Source: Gaiellasilicea sp963731615
GTDB lineage: Bacteria > Actinomycetota > Thermoleophilia > Gaiellales > Gaiellaceae
Assembly: GCA_963731615.1 (NCBI GenBank)
Contig: CAVSWD010000001.1
Span: forward strand, 434,001 to 498,000
Reading direction: 5' to 3'
Length of the DNA stretch: 64,000 nucleotides
Shown: positions 20,557 to 30,722 of the stretch, piece by piece
How the letters are laid out: the number at the start of each line of letters is the position of its first letter
How positions within the stretch are numbered: position 1 is the first letter of the stretch
The notes under the pieces: generated by a model
Databases searched by the model: none
Told to the model about the DNA's origin: nothing
What the model saw: only the letters and a program-made list of their open reading frames with translations
Translations under genes and position numbers: made by a program

Positions 20557-20951
20557 TCCGAGCTGTCTTCCCGCGCTGGTGCCGCGGGTAACGTCGAGAC
20601 CTCGTCGCGCAGCAGCCGCCGCGCCCTCCAGACGCGGTGGGCGACCACGCCCAGGAAGGTGAAGGGGACGCCGTAGAAGAGCTCGACGAAGAAGTTCTGC
20701 AGCCAGAGCGGCGTCTCCTCGCCGCTCCGCGAGACCGTCGTGACGAACAGGGGCGGGCAAGTGACCACGATCAGGAGCGCCCAGAAGGAGCCGCTGAGCA
20801 GCCCGTAGAGCACGTGCACGGCGAGCCAGCCGAGGAAGAAGGGCAGCGAGCCGCCGCGATCGTCACCGAGCACGAACAGCGTCGCTGCCGACGCCGCGAA
20901 CGCAGCCGCGATCACCATGTCCACCGCACGAGCCCGGGCCCACAACGACAT
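20553..20951 (-). CDS. Membrane protein of unknown function
   Basis: 132 residues with about three hydrophobic helices (MVIAAAFAASAATLFVLG, FFLGWLAVHVLYGLLSGSFWALLIVV, FTFLGVVAHRVW) and an acidic end. Translationally coupled to the AI-2E transporter. A -10 lies 6 nt before its ATG. No family assigned. Confidence 0.65.
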   Translation of the reverse strand: MSLWARARAVDMVIAAAFAASAATLFVLGDDRGGSLPFFLGWLAVHVLYGLLSGSFWALLIVVTCPPLFVTTVSRSGEETPLWLQNFFVELFYGVPFTFLGVVAHRVWRARRLLRDEVSTLPAAPAREDSSE

Positions 20952-20957
20952 GCGCAG

Positions 20958-20963
20958 AAGCTA
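20958..20963 (-). promoter_or_regulatory. Leaderless -10 of the 20951 gene
   Basis: TAGCTT on the minus strand, 6 nt before the ATG at 20951. Confidence 0.5.
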
Positions 20964-20980
20964 CTCGAACCGCGCCTGGA

Positions 20981-20994
20981 CGAACATATGTTCG
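20981..20994. promoter_or_regulatory. SOS (LexA/DinR) box of uvrA
   Basis: CGAACATATGTTCG, a perfect 14-bp palindrome identical to the Gram-positive LexA consensus. A -10 candidate TAGAAT follows at 21000-21005 and uvrA starts at 21016, so LexA bound here would block the promoter. Confidence 0.88.
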
Positions 20995-21015
20995 CGCGCT
21001 AGAATGGTCGCCGAC

Positions 21016-23854
<2,839 letters not shown>

Positions 23855-23867
23855 CTCTCGAGACCCG

Positions 23868-24398
23868 TCAGAGGCAGGGTTCCGACGTGAACGCCTGGTG
23901 CCCGCGGCCTCTCTGACAGCTCTGGGCCCACGAGGCGGAGTCGATCCGCCACGTGCCGTCCTGACGCCGGCTGAGCGTCAGGTCGTAGCGGCGCGCGCGG
24001 ACGGAGTCGTCGAGCAGCCCGTCGAGCAGGAGCGAGGCCGTTGTCGGGCCGCCGCCCTCGGGGCCGCTCGTCGCCTGGAACGAGACGGACGGTGCTTCGC
24101 TGCGGTCCCTGCCGACGAACTCGTCCACCGTGCCGGCCAGATCGAGCTCCCACGGCTCGTCGACGCTCTCGGCATACGCGTTGAACGATTGCACCGGCAG
24201 GTTCCCGTCGGCGGGGAGCGGCTCGGGCAGGCCGTCCCAGGCCGGCGGCGCAGTCGTCTCGGTCGTCGTCTCCGTCGTCGTCTCGGTGAGCGTTACCGTG
24301 GTCGCCGCTGTCACCGTGACCGTCCTCGTCACCGTCTCGTCGTCGCCCGCGCACGCGCTCGCCACCAGCACGACGAGGAGTAACGGCAGGCGTCGCAA
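23868..24398 (-). CDS. Lipoprotein of unknown function
   Basis: 176 residues starting at TTG 24398, with lipobox LVASAC near residue 16, then a long Thr/Val/Glu linker (TVTVTAATTVTLTETTTETT) and a globular C-terminal half containing two cysteines. It follows the thioesterase gene by 2 bp and is probably co-transcribed. No family recognised. Confidence 0.65.
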   Translation of the reverse strand: MRRLPLLLVVLVASACAGDDETVTRTVTVTAATTVTLTETTTETTTETTAPPAWDGLPEPLPADGNLPVQSFNAYAESVDEPWELDLAGTVDEFVGRDRSEAPSVSFQATSGPEGGGPTTASLLLDGLLDDSVRARRYDLTLSRRQDGTWRIDSASWAQSCQRGRGHQAFTSEPCL

Positions 24399-24400
24399 CG

Positions 24401-24799
24401 TCAGAGCACGGCTTGCGTCTGCGTGACGCGGGCGACGTGCTTGCCGACTTCGTCGTAGAGGTCGGTCTCGATCACGATCGTGCGGCTGCCGCGATGGAGT
24501 GGACGCGAGCGCGCCTCCACGACGCCCGATCGCACAGCCGCGAAGAAGTTCGTCTTCGACTCGATCGTCGCCGTCGCGGTCGCTCCCTCGGGCAGGTTCA
24601 GATACGCGCAGAAAGCTCCAACCGTGTCGGCGAGACCCATGACCACGCCGCCGTGCAGGATCCCGGCCGCGGTGGTCAGACGCTCTTCCCAGGCGATCTG
24701 CGCGCGCACCTCGTCGGGCGACGCCGCCAGCACCTCGAGCCCCAGCGTGTCCGCGTACGGCATCGCCGCGCGTACCTGTTCGGTCAGCGCCTGATCCAC
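24401..24799 (-). CDS. PaaI-like hotdog-fold thioesterase
   Basis: 132 residues with the hotdog motif HGGVVMGLADTVGAFCAY and the strand KTNFFAAVRSGVVEARSRPLHRG. Predicted to hydrolyse acyl- or aryl-CoA thioesters. The GTG at 24799 is supported by a -10 (TAGGTT) 7 nt upstream. The open frame continues far upstream only as antisense of the next gene. Confidence 0.87.
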   Translation of the reverse strand: MDQALTEQVRAAMPYADTLGLEVLAASPDEVRAQIAWEERLTTAAGILHGGVVMGLADTVGAFCAYLNLPEGATATATIESKTNFFAAVRSGVVEARSRPLHRGSRTIVIETDLYDEVGKHVARVTQTQAVL

Positions 24800-24806
24800 G
24801 CGGCCG

Positions 24807-24812
24807 AACCTA
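24807..24812 (-). promoter_or_regulatory. Leaderless -10 of the thioesterase gene
   Basis: TAGGTT on the minus strand, 7 nt before the GTG at 24799. Confidence 0.5.
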
Positions 24813-24823
24813 CCAAGCGGGGG

Positions 24824-25591
24824 ATGGAGCGGCCCGCCGCTCCTGCCGATCTCCGCAATGTGCCGCGGCTTCTCGTCACCCTGGTCGGTGCTGCCCTGCT
24901 CCTCTCCGGCTGCAGCACGGAGGAGGGACGGCACGCGCAGGAGCTGCTCGGCAACGCCGAGCAGGCCCAGGCGGCGCTCACCTCGGCGACCTTCGAGGGG
25001 AGCATGGGCGTCGTCGCGGACGGCGAGGCGTTCAGCCTCAGCTTCCAGGGCGCGGTCTCGCAGGCCGGCGCGGCGTTCACGATGCAGACGACCGGCCTGC
25101 CGCAGAGCGAGGAGATGAGCATGCGGTTCGTCGTCCGCGGCAGCCGCGCCTGGATGAACGACGGCGGTGGGTGGGAGTCGGCGCCGCTCCCGAGCGGCGC
25201 CTCGGGACTGACGAGCTCGATGGGCGCGCAGGCCTTCCAGGAGCTCGCGCGCTACGTGAAGGACGTGCGCGTGTCGGAGGGTCAGCTGATCGGCGGCGTC
25301 CCGACGACGACGATCGCAGGCGAGATCGATACCGCCGGCCTGCTGCGGGCCGTCACGAAGCTCGGCCCACTTTCGGAAGCCACCGGCGGCTTCTCGTTCG
25401 ACCTCGAGGAGCTCGGCTTGGAGATCGGCGACATCAAGGCGGTGCTCTCGATCGACGAGCGGACGCAGCTGCTCTCGTCGGCCCTGGTGACCCTGGCGAT
25501 CGAGGCCGAGGGCAAGACCGTGAAGCTCGAGCTCCGCTACCGGCTCACGAGCGCGAACGAGCCGGTCGAACTGCCGAATCCTTCCGGGTAG
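24824..25591 (+). CDS. LolA/LppX-like lipoprotein
   Basis: 255 residues from the ATG at 24824. A GTG at 24860 would give a shorter, more typical signal peptide (VPRLLVTLVGAALLLSGC). Lipobox LLSGC. The mature part resembles LolA/LppX-type beta half-barrels that carry lipids or lipoproteins (segments ATFEGSMGV and RGSRAWMNDGGGWES). Fold assignment is by pattern only. It is followed 16 bp later by a Yip1-like membrane gene. Confidence 0.65.
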   Translation: MERPAAPADLRNVPRLLVTLVGAALLLSGCSTEEGRHAQELLGNAEQAQAALTSATFEGSMGVVADGEAFSLSFQGAVSQAGAAFTMQTTGLPQSEEMSMRFVVRGSRAWMNDGGGWESAPLPSGASGLTSSMGAQAFQELARYVKDVRVSEGQLIGGVPTTTIAGEIDTAGLLRAVTKLGPLSEATGGFSFDLEELGLEIGDIKAVLSIDERTQLLSSALVTLAIEAEGKTVKLELRYRLTSANEPVELPNPSG

Positions 25592-25595
25592 CAAC

Positions 25596-25601
25596 TACGC
25601 T
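25596..25601 (+). promoter_or_regulatory. Leaderless -10 of the 25608 gene
   Basis: TACGCT, 6 nt before the ATG at 25608. Confidence 0.5.
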
Positions 25602-25607
25602 CGGGAC

Positions 25608-26231
25608 ATGGATCCCGACCGCGAGTGGTGGCTCCGCGTCCCGGCCGTCCTGCTCTCACCGCGGTCGGTCTTCGTCGCGATGCGGGACGAGTCGCGCGAG
25701 GAGCTGGACGCCCGCTCGGAGCCCGTGCTCGCGCTCGTCTGCCTCGCGGGAGTCGCGGTCGCGCTCGGCACGAGCACCGCCGGCGCGCTCTACGACGATC
25801 CCGACTACGACGCGCTCCTCGTCGCCGTCTGGGCTGTGATCGCCGGCGCTTTCGTCGCTTTCGCCGGCTACTTCATCGTCGGCGGCGCGGTCTACCTCGG
25901 AGCGCGGGGCCTGGGCAGCACGGGCAGCTTCCGGCGCGCCCGCCATCTGCTCGGCTTCGCCGTTGCGCCGCTGGCGCTCTCGCTGGTTGTGCTCTGGCCT
26001 GTTCGGCTCGCGGTGTTCGGCAGCGACCTCTTCAGGCGCGGTGGTTCCGACGACGGCACCGGCGGCCGCGTCTTCGAGCTGCTCGAGCTCGGGTTCGCGG
26101 TCTGGGCGGCCGCGCTGCTGCTGGTCGGAGTCCGCGCGGTCCACGGCTGGAGCTGGTTGCGATCGCTCGCGGCGCTCGGGCTCGTCGCCCTCTTCGTGGC
26201 GGCGTTCGCGTCGCTCTCGTCGGTGCTGTAG
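25608..26231 (+). CDS. Yip1-family membrane protein
   Basis: 207 residues with five hydrophobic segments. The opening DREWWLRVPAVLLSPRSVFVAMRDES is typical of bacterial YIP1/DUF1282-like proteins. Function unknown. It converges with the signal peptidase gene. Confidence 0.7.
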   Translation: MDPDREWWLRVPAVLLSPRSVFVAMRDESREELDARSEPVLALVCLAGVAVALGTSTAGALYDDPDYDALLVAVWAVIAGAFVAFAGYFIVGGAVYLGARGLGSTGSFRRARHLLGFAVAPLALSLVVLWPVRLAVFGSDLFRRGGSDDGTGGRVFELLELGFAVWAAALLLVGVRAVHGWSWLRSLAALGLVALFVAAFASLSSVL

Positions 26232-26243
26232 GCCTCGGCAGGT

Positions 26244-26732
26244 CTTCTTCTCGCGTCGCATGATGAAGAACAGCGAGACGATCGCCGCGAGGGCGGCGAA
26301 GCCGGCCGGCTTGCGCAGGAACGCGAACAGGAGCCCGACCTTCGGCACGCGGAGCGAGGCCTCGCCGAGCACGTTCTCCGGCTTCACCTGCCAGGGGTCG
26401 CGGGTGGTGCGGTTGTCGCCCTGGAAGACATAGCCGCGACGCGCGTCGCCGGCGACGATCCGGTGGATGATGAGCGGGCCGCGCGCCGATTCGGTTGGCA
26501 CCCGGTAGGCGACAACCATGCCCTGCCGGTACGTGTCCCGCCTGCGCGTGACGACGAGGTCGCCGCTCTCGAAGGTCGGCAGCATGCTCTCGCCGGAGAC
26601 GATCACCTGGTTGTAAGGGATGCCGAGCAGCCCCGGTTTGATCGTGACGGCGCCCGCGAGCGCGAGCACGCCGAGCGTCCCGACGAAGACCGCCCAGCCG
26701 GCCACCGCGCGGATGCGGATTCTGTCTCTCAT
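26244..26732 (-). CDS. SipW/ER-type signal peptidase I (3' end unresolved)
   Basis: Membrane serine protease that removes signal peptides. It has an N-terminal helix (residues 10-31), catalytic Ser49 in SGESMLPT, His90 in LIIHRI in place of the usual Lys, GDNRTT near residue 105, and a C-terminal helix (134-157). A His in place of Lys defines the SipW/ER type, which in Bacillus processes the fibre protein TasA. The ATG overlaps the upstream stop (ATGA). The natural end is probably near MRREKK, but the frame stays open into the convergent gene to 25656, so a stop has been lost or is masked by an indel. Confidence 0.82.
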
Positions 26733-27374
26733 TGCGGGTAGTACTGGATCGTCAGTTGCGGACGCTGGCTCGCCGTGCCGGTCTCCTTCGAGACGAACTT
26801 CGCCTCGCGCGAGCGCCGGGTCGTTCTGCGTTGCGTCCGAGATGCGGAGCCGTAGTTGGTCGACGTCCCGGCCAGCCAGGCCTGGACGTCGCGTCACCGT
26901 CCAGCGTGTGCGGACGTTCGACGTCGTGCCGGTCGTCGTCGTCGAGGTGACCGACCCTGCTGCCGGCTGGTTCGTCCAGGTGATCTGCCGGCCGGTCTCG
27001 GTCCAGGAGGCCGTGACAGGTCGCGCCTCGTAGGTGCGGCTCACCCCTGGAGCGCTCGACATGTAGAGGCTCAGCGTCGCTGCCGTGACCACGCGGACGT
27101 CGGGCGCGTTGCACGAGCTGAGGTCGAACTAGACGAAGGTGTGCCGGTTGCCGGCCCGACGCCGATCGGACGTACATGTCGACCGACGTGCCGTGGTTGT
27201 TGGACGGGCTCGACTGGTTGACGTCGGCGTCGGCGTTCGACGCGCGGACGATGCAGTAGCGGAACGCGGTCAGCTTCTGGGGCGTGATCGCGAGCGACGC
27301 CGCCCAGGCGACGCCCGCAGCGCCGAGGACGCCGCCGAGCAGACACGATCGCGATGACGCGCCGACCTGCTCAC
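26729..27374 (-). pseudogene. DNRLRE-domain secreted protein, broken by several indels and a stop
   Basis: The pieces join into one exported protein: a hydrophobic signal (LLGGVLGAAGVAWA), then VDMYVRSASAGNRHTFV, FDLSSCNAPDVRVVTAATLSLY, ITWTNQPAAG, DVQAWLAGTSTNYG and KETGTASQRPQLTIQYYPQ, the pattern of DNRLRE surface-associated domains. It starts at the GTG at 27374 (overlapping the upstream stop) and ends at 26729. About six frame changes and an in-frame TAG (27129-27131) are needed, denser than anywhere else here. Decay or a run of sequence errors both fit. Confidence 0.6.
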
Positions 27375-27760
27375 GGGCCCCTCAGCACGACGCGAATGCC
27401 GGACACGGTCGTCTCCGCAGGGGTGGGAGACATCGTCAGGGTGATCGAGTTGTCGACCGTGCCGGCGTCGGTCGGCACCGTGCCCGTGCCGGAGCCGATG
27501 CTCACCCCGGCGCTGTCGGTGAGCCGCGCGTCGATGGTCGCGCCCTCGCACCCCGGGTCGGCGATGCCGTTGACCGTGACGCTGTTGACGTTGGAGCCCG
27601 AGAGACCGTACGAGACCGTGAAGCCGTTCGTGTCGCACCGGGCGATCGCCGTCTTGCTTCCCCCGACGTTCGTCGTCGTCATTCCGAGCGGCGCGGCCAG
27701 GGCCACGAACGCAGAAGCCGCCACGACTGTGGCGGCAATGGTGACGGCGATGACACGCAT
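27371..27760 (-). CDS. Small secreted protein, paralogue of the next gene upstream
   Basis: 129 residues with signal peptide MRVIAVTIAATVVAASAFVALA. The mature domain has ARCDTNGFTVSY, NSVTVNGIADPGC and LTDSAGVSIGSG, aligning over its length with the protein at 27817-28209, including two cysteines likely to form a disulphide. The domain is beta-rich with no catalytic motif and no sorting signal. It sits in an operon with the SipW-class peptidase, as TasA-like fibre proteins do. Fibre function is inference. Confidence 0.7.
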   Translation of the reverse strand: MRVIAVTIAATVVAASAFVALAAPLGMTTTNVGGSKTAIARCDTNGFTVSYGLSGSNVNSVTVNGIADPGCEGATIDARLTDSAGVSIGSGTGTVPTDAGTVDNSITLTMSPTPAETTVSGIRVVLRGP

Positions 27761-27816
27761 GCTGAGACGTTCGGGGCGCGAGCAGAGATCGCCTCTGCTC
27801 GCGCCCCGGAGCGCGA

Positions 27817-28209
27817 TTAGCTCGCGATCAGAACGTGAATGTTGCTGGCCGCCTCGGCCGACACCGCGGTGCCGAGCGAGACCGCAAGGGACGTGCCGGA
27901 CGCGAGCGTCGCGGAGCCGACGCCGAGCGAGGCGTCAGCCGAGTCGTTGACGCTCACGTTGACGACCTGGCCGATGCACGGGGCTGCGATGCCGCTGACG
28001 GTCACCGAGGTGATCTCGTAGCGCTTGTCGGTCGTGTCCCACGAGGACGTGTACGAGGTGCTGACGCCGTTGGTGTCGCACGAGGCGACGGCGCTGTTGT
28101 CGGCTCCGACCAACGCCGTCGAGACGCCGGTCAGGCTCGCCGCAAAGGCGTACACCGAGCCGAAGACGATCATTGCCGCAAGTGCCGCGATCAGTGTGCG
28201 CTTCTTCAC
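27817..28209 (-). CDS. Small secreted protein, first gene of the SipW-type operon
   Basis: 130 residues starting GTG at 28209 with a good ribosome site (AGGAG, 6 nt upstream). Signal peptide KKRTLIAALAAMIVFGSVYAFAA. The mature part shares ASCDTNGV, SVTVSGIAAPC and VNDSADASLGVGSA with the downstream paralogue, including both cysteines. Probably Thr/Ser-rich beta structure. The upstream 137 bp hold the only promoter space for this four-gene operon. Confidence 0.7.
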   Translation of the reverse strand: MKKRTLIAALAAMIVFGSVYAFAASLTGVSTALVGADNSAVASCDTNGVSTSYTSSWDTTDKRYEITSVTVSGIAAPCIGQVVNVSVNDSADASLGVGSATLASGTSLAVSLGTAVSAEAASNIHVLIAS

Positions 28210-28346
28210 GTTGTCTCCTGAGATTTCGAATGGACGTGGGTGATCCCTCTACAAACTCGAGAGCACTATCGACCCGAATGGGGGATTGCTGGTGCCCCGA
28301 AAGGGTGAGAAGGCGCGGCGTGGTGAACGGGAGAACTCGTCGAGCG

Positions 28347-29246
28347 CTACGGGCTCACGCGCGCACCGACCGCAGCCTCGAAGAGAGCCAGCTCCTCCTC
28401 GGGCATCGCGTAGGTGTGCTGCTCCTCCGGGAACTTCCGCTCCCGCACCTCCTCGACGAAGCTGCCGACCGCCAGCTTGATCGCGGCGGCGAGATCGGCG
28501 TACTGCTTGACGAACCGGGGCGCGTGGCCCTCGTAGAGGCCGAGCAGGTCGTGCCAGACGAGCACCTGCCCGTCCGTCGCCGCGCCCGCGCCGATCCCGA
28601 TCGTCGGCACCGTGAGCGCCTCCGTGATCCTTCCCGCGACCGCGGCCGGGACGGCCTCGAGCACGATCGCGAAGCAGCCGGCCGCCTCGAGCGCCAGCGC
28701 GTCGTCGTAGAGGCGAACCGCCTTCTCGGCGGTGCGGCCCTGCGCCTTGAAGCCGCCGAGCATCGTGGCGGACTGCGGCGTCAGCCCGAGGTGGCCCATA
28801 ACGGGGATGCCGCCGCCGACGAGCGCCTGGACACGGGAGAGCATCAGGCCGGCGCCCTCGAGCTTGACCGCGTCGGCCCCGGCTTCCTTCACGAACCGGA
28901 TCGCGTTGTGCATCGCCTCCTCGTCGGAGACCTGAAACGACCCGAACGGCATGTCCGCGACGACGAGCGGCCTGCGCGCGCCGCGGTTGACGGCGCGCGT
29001 CAGCACGAGCATCTCGTCCATCGTCGCCGGCACGGTCGAGTCGTGGCCGAGCACGGTCATCGCGGCCGAGTCGCCGACGAGGATGATGTCGGCACCCGCC
29101 GCGTCGGCGAGCCGGCCGGATGGTGCGTCGTAGGCGGTGACCATCGCGATCGGCTGGCGCCGGGCCTTCAGCTCGAGGAGCTCGGTGAGGGCCAGCTTGC
29201 CGGGTGCGGGCGTGCCGGGAGCGGGCTTGCGGGGACGGGTGGTCAT
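28347..29246 (-). CDS. panB: 3-methyl-2-oxobutanoate hydroxymethyltransferase
   Basis: First enzyme of pantothenate synthesis, transferring a hydroxymethyl group from methylene-THF to alpha-ketoisovalerate to give ketopantoate. 299 residues. Motifs: MVTAYDAPSGRLAD, ILVGDSAAMTVLGH, GFGSF-like MPFGSFQVS, VKLEG and GIGAG. The ATG at 29246 overlaps the panC stop (ATGA). A longer open frame upstream is antisense to nothing real and is ignored. Confidence 0.96.
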   Translation of the reverse strand: MTTRPRKPAPGTPAPGKLALTELLELKARRQPIAMVTAYDAPSGRLADAAGADIILVGDSAAMTVLGHDSTVPATMDEMLVLTRAVNRGARRPLVVADMPFGSFQVSDEEAMHNAIRFVKEAGADAVKLEGAGLMLSRVQALVGGGIPVMGHLGLTPQSATMLGGFKAQGRTAEKAVRLYDDALALEAAGCFAIVLEAVPAAVAGRITEALTVPTIGIGAGAATDGQVLVWHDLLGLYEGHAPRFVKQYADLAAAIKLAVGSFVEEVRERKFPEEQHTYAMPEEELALFEAAVGARVSP

Positions 29247-29998
29247 CGTTCCTCCTCTGTCAGGACGACGTTGTCGATCAGGCGGGTGTTGCCGACGCGG
29301 ATCGCGGCGGCGAGAACGGGCGGATCGAAGTCGGCGACCTCGACGTAGTCGACGTCGAGGCCGTTCAGCAACGCGCGGGCGGCGGCGGCGTCGCGCGTGG
29401 CGAGAGCGCGAGGGAGCGCTAGCGCGCGCCGGCGCTCGGCGGCCGAGAGGCGGGCGTTCCGCGACGAGACGGCGAGGCCGTCGGGGTCGCGCACGGTCGG
29501 AACCGTGACGATCGTCACGTCCAGATCGAGGTCGCGCACCAGGCGCCGCAGCACCGCCAGCTGCTGCGCGTCCTTCTGGCCGAAGTACGCGCAGCGAGGC
29601 CGGACGATGTTGAAGAGCTTGAGGCAGATCGTCGCGACGCCGCGGAAGTGTCCCGGCCGGTGCTCGCCCTCGAGCCCACGCGAGAGCTCTTCCACCTCGA
29701 CCCACGTCTGGAAGCCCGGTGGGTACATCTCCTCGACGGCCGGGACGAAAAGGACGTCGGCGCCCGCCGCCTCCGCGAATCGGGCATCCCTGTCCTCGTC
29801 GCGCGGGTAGGCGGCGAGGTCGTCCGCCTCGCCGAACTGCGCCGGGTTGACGAAGACGCTGACGACGACCGTGTCGCAATCTCGTCTCGCCGCGGCGATC
29901 AGGGACTCGTGCCCTGCGTGCAGGGCGCCCATCGTCGGCACGAGGCCGACGTCGCCGTCGAGTGGGTGCAGATCGGCGATCCGGCGGACGATCCTCAC
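29243..29998 (-). CDS. panC: Pantoate-beta-alanine ligase
   Basis: Condenses pantoate and beta-alanine with ATP to form pantothenate. 251 residues with the nucleotide-binding MGALHAGHESL, FVNPAQFG, YPRDEDRD, GHFRGVATI, FGQKDAQQL and SSRNARLS motifs. GTG at 29998 overlaps the stop of the DUF2520 gene. It is part of a three-gene pantothenate operon with panB. Confidence 0.96.
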   Translation of the reverse strand: MRIVRRIADLHPLDGDVGLVPTMGALHAGHESLIAAARRDCDTVVVSVFVNPAQFGEADDLAAYPRDEDRDARFAEAAGADVLFVPAVEEMYPPGFQTWVEVEELSRGLEGEHRPGHFRGVATICLKLFNIVRPRCAYFGQKDAQQLAVLRRLVRDLDLDVTIVTVPTVRDPDGLAVSSRNARLSAAERRRALALPRALATRDAAAARALLNGLDVDYVEVADFDPPVLAAAIRVGNTRLIDNVVLTEEER

Positions 29999-30657
29999 AG
30001 GAGTGCCTTCGTGGTCTCGGCCAGCGCGACGTACATCGGCTCGAGCGCCGGCCGCTCCTCGCGGATCGCCGCGAGATGCGCGTCGACCGTCTCCCAGTCG
30101 CCGCGAGCGATCGGGCCGGTCAGCTCGAAGCCGTTCTCGATCGTGCGCCGCATCAGCGGGTCGAGCGCCTCCGGTGGCGCCCCCGCGGCCTCGAGCAGGG
30201 AGCCCGCGGCGCGGCGAAGGGTGACCAGGTAGTTCGAGGCGATCGCGGCGCCCGCGTGATAGGCGGCCCTCTTGTCGTCGGCGAGCGCGAACGGCTCCAG
30301 GCCGAGCGTTCGCGCCAGCCAGAATCCGACCGTCCGCGCCTCGTCGGTCTCGACGGTGACCGCCGCGAAAGCGCCGTCCAGCTGTTCTGCGCCGCGACCG
30401 CGCGTGAACGTCTGCAGCGGGTGCAGCCCGAAGCGCCGGTGCGACCCGAGCGCGGCGAGCGCCGTCGCGCCGCTGACGTGTGCAACCCAGGGGCCCGCCT
30501 CGATCCCCGCTGCGACCTCTGCGATCGCCCGGTCGGGCACGCAGAGCAGCACCAGCTCGGGGTTTCCGTCGTCGAGGTCGAGCCCACGCTCACGCAGCCG
30601 CGCGGCGATCGCCGACCCGACGCGTCCTGCGCCGACAACGTGAGCTCTCTCGATCAT
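29995..30657 (-). CDS. Rossmann/DUF2520 oxidoreductase in the pantothenate operon
   Basis: 220 residues: an N-terminal NAD(P)-binding Rossmann fold (HVVGAGRVGSAIAARL) and a helical DUF2520 C-terminal domain (KRAAYHAGAAIASNYLVTL). As the first gene of a panC-panB operon that lacks a ketopantoate reductase, it is a good candidate for that missing step, like the alternative reductase PanG. This is inferred from context. The ATG at 30657 follows a GGAG-containing leader. Confidence 0.82.
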   Translation of the reverse strand: MIERAHVVGAGRVGSAIAARLRERGLDLDDGNPELVLLCVPDRAIAEVAAGIEAGPWVAHVSGATALAALGSHRRFGLHPLQTFTRGRGAEQLDGAFAAVTVETDEARTVGFWLARTLGLEPFALADDKRAAYHAGAAIASNYLVTLRRAAGSLLEAAGAPPEALDPLMRRTIENGFELTGPIARGDWETVDAHLAAIREERPALEPMYVALAETTKALL

Positions 30658-30710
30658 CTCTGTCGCTCCAGTTCCGATCGGATACCGGGCGAAAGCAGTC
30701 TAGCGCTGCA

Positions 30711-30716
30711 TAGTCT
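30711..30716 (+). promoter_or_regulatory. Leaderless -10 of the 30723 gene
   Basis: TAGTCT, 6 nt before the ATG at 30723. Confidence 0.5.
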
Positions 30717-30722
30717 AGAACC

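Noticed and set aside
25656..26243. Reading the signal peptidase on to a stop at 25656 as a long C-terminal tail
   Set aside because: The tail is antisense to a Yip1-type gene and highly charged; peptidases of this class end soon after the last membrane helix.
28210..28346. Possible extra ORF upstream of the SipW-type operon
   Set aside because: No frame with a plausible start, length and codon use; most likely promoter and leader.
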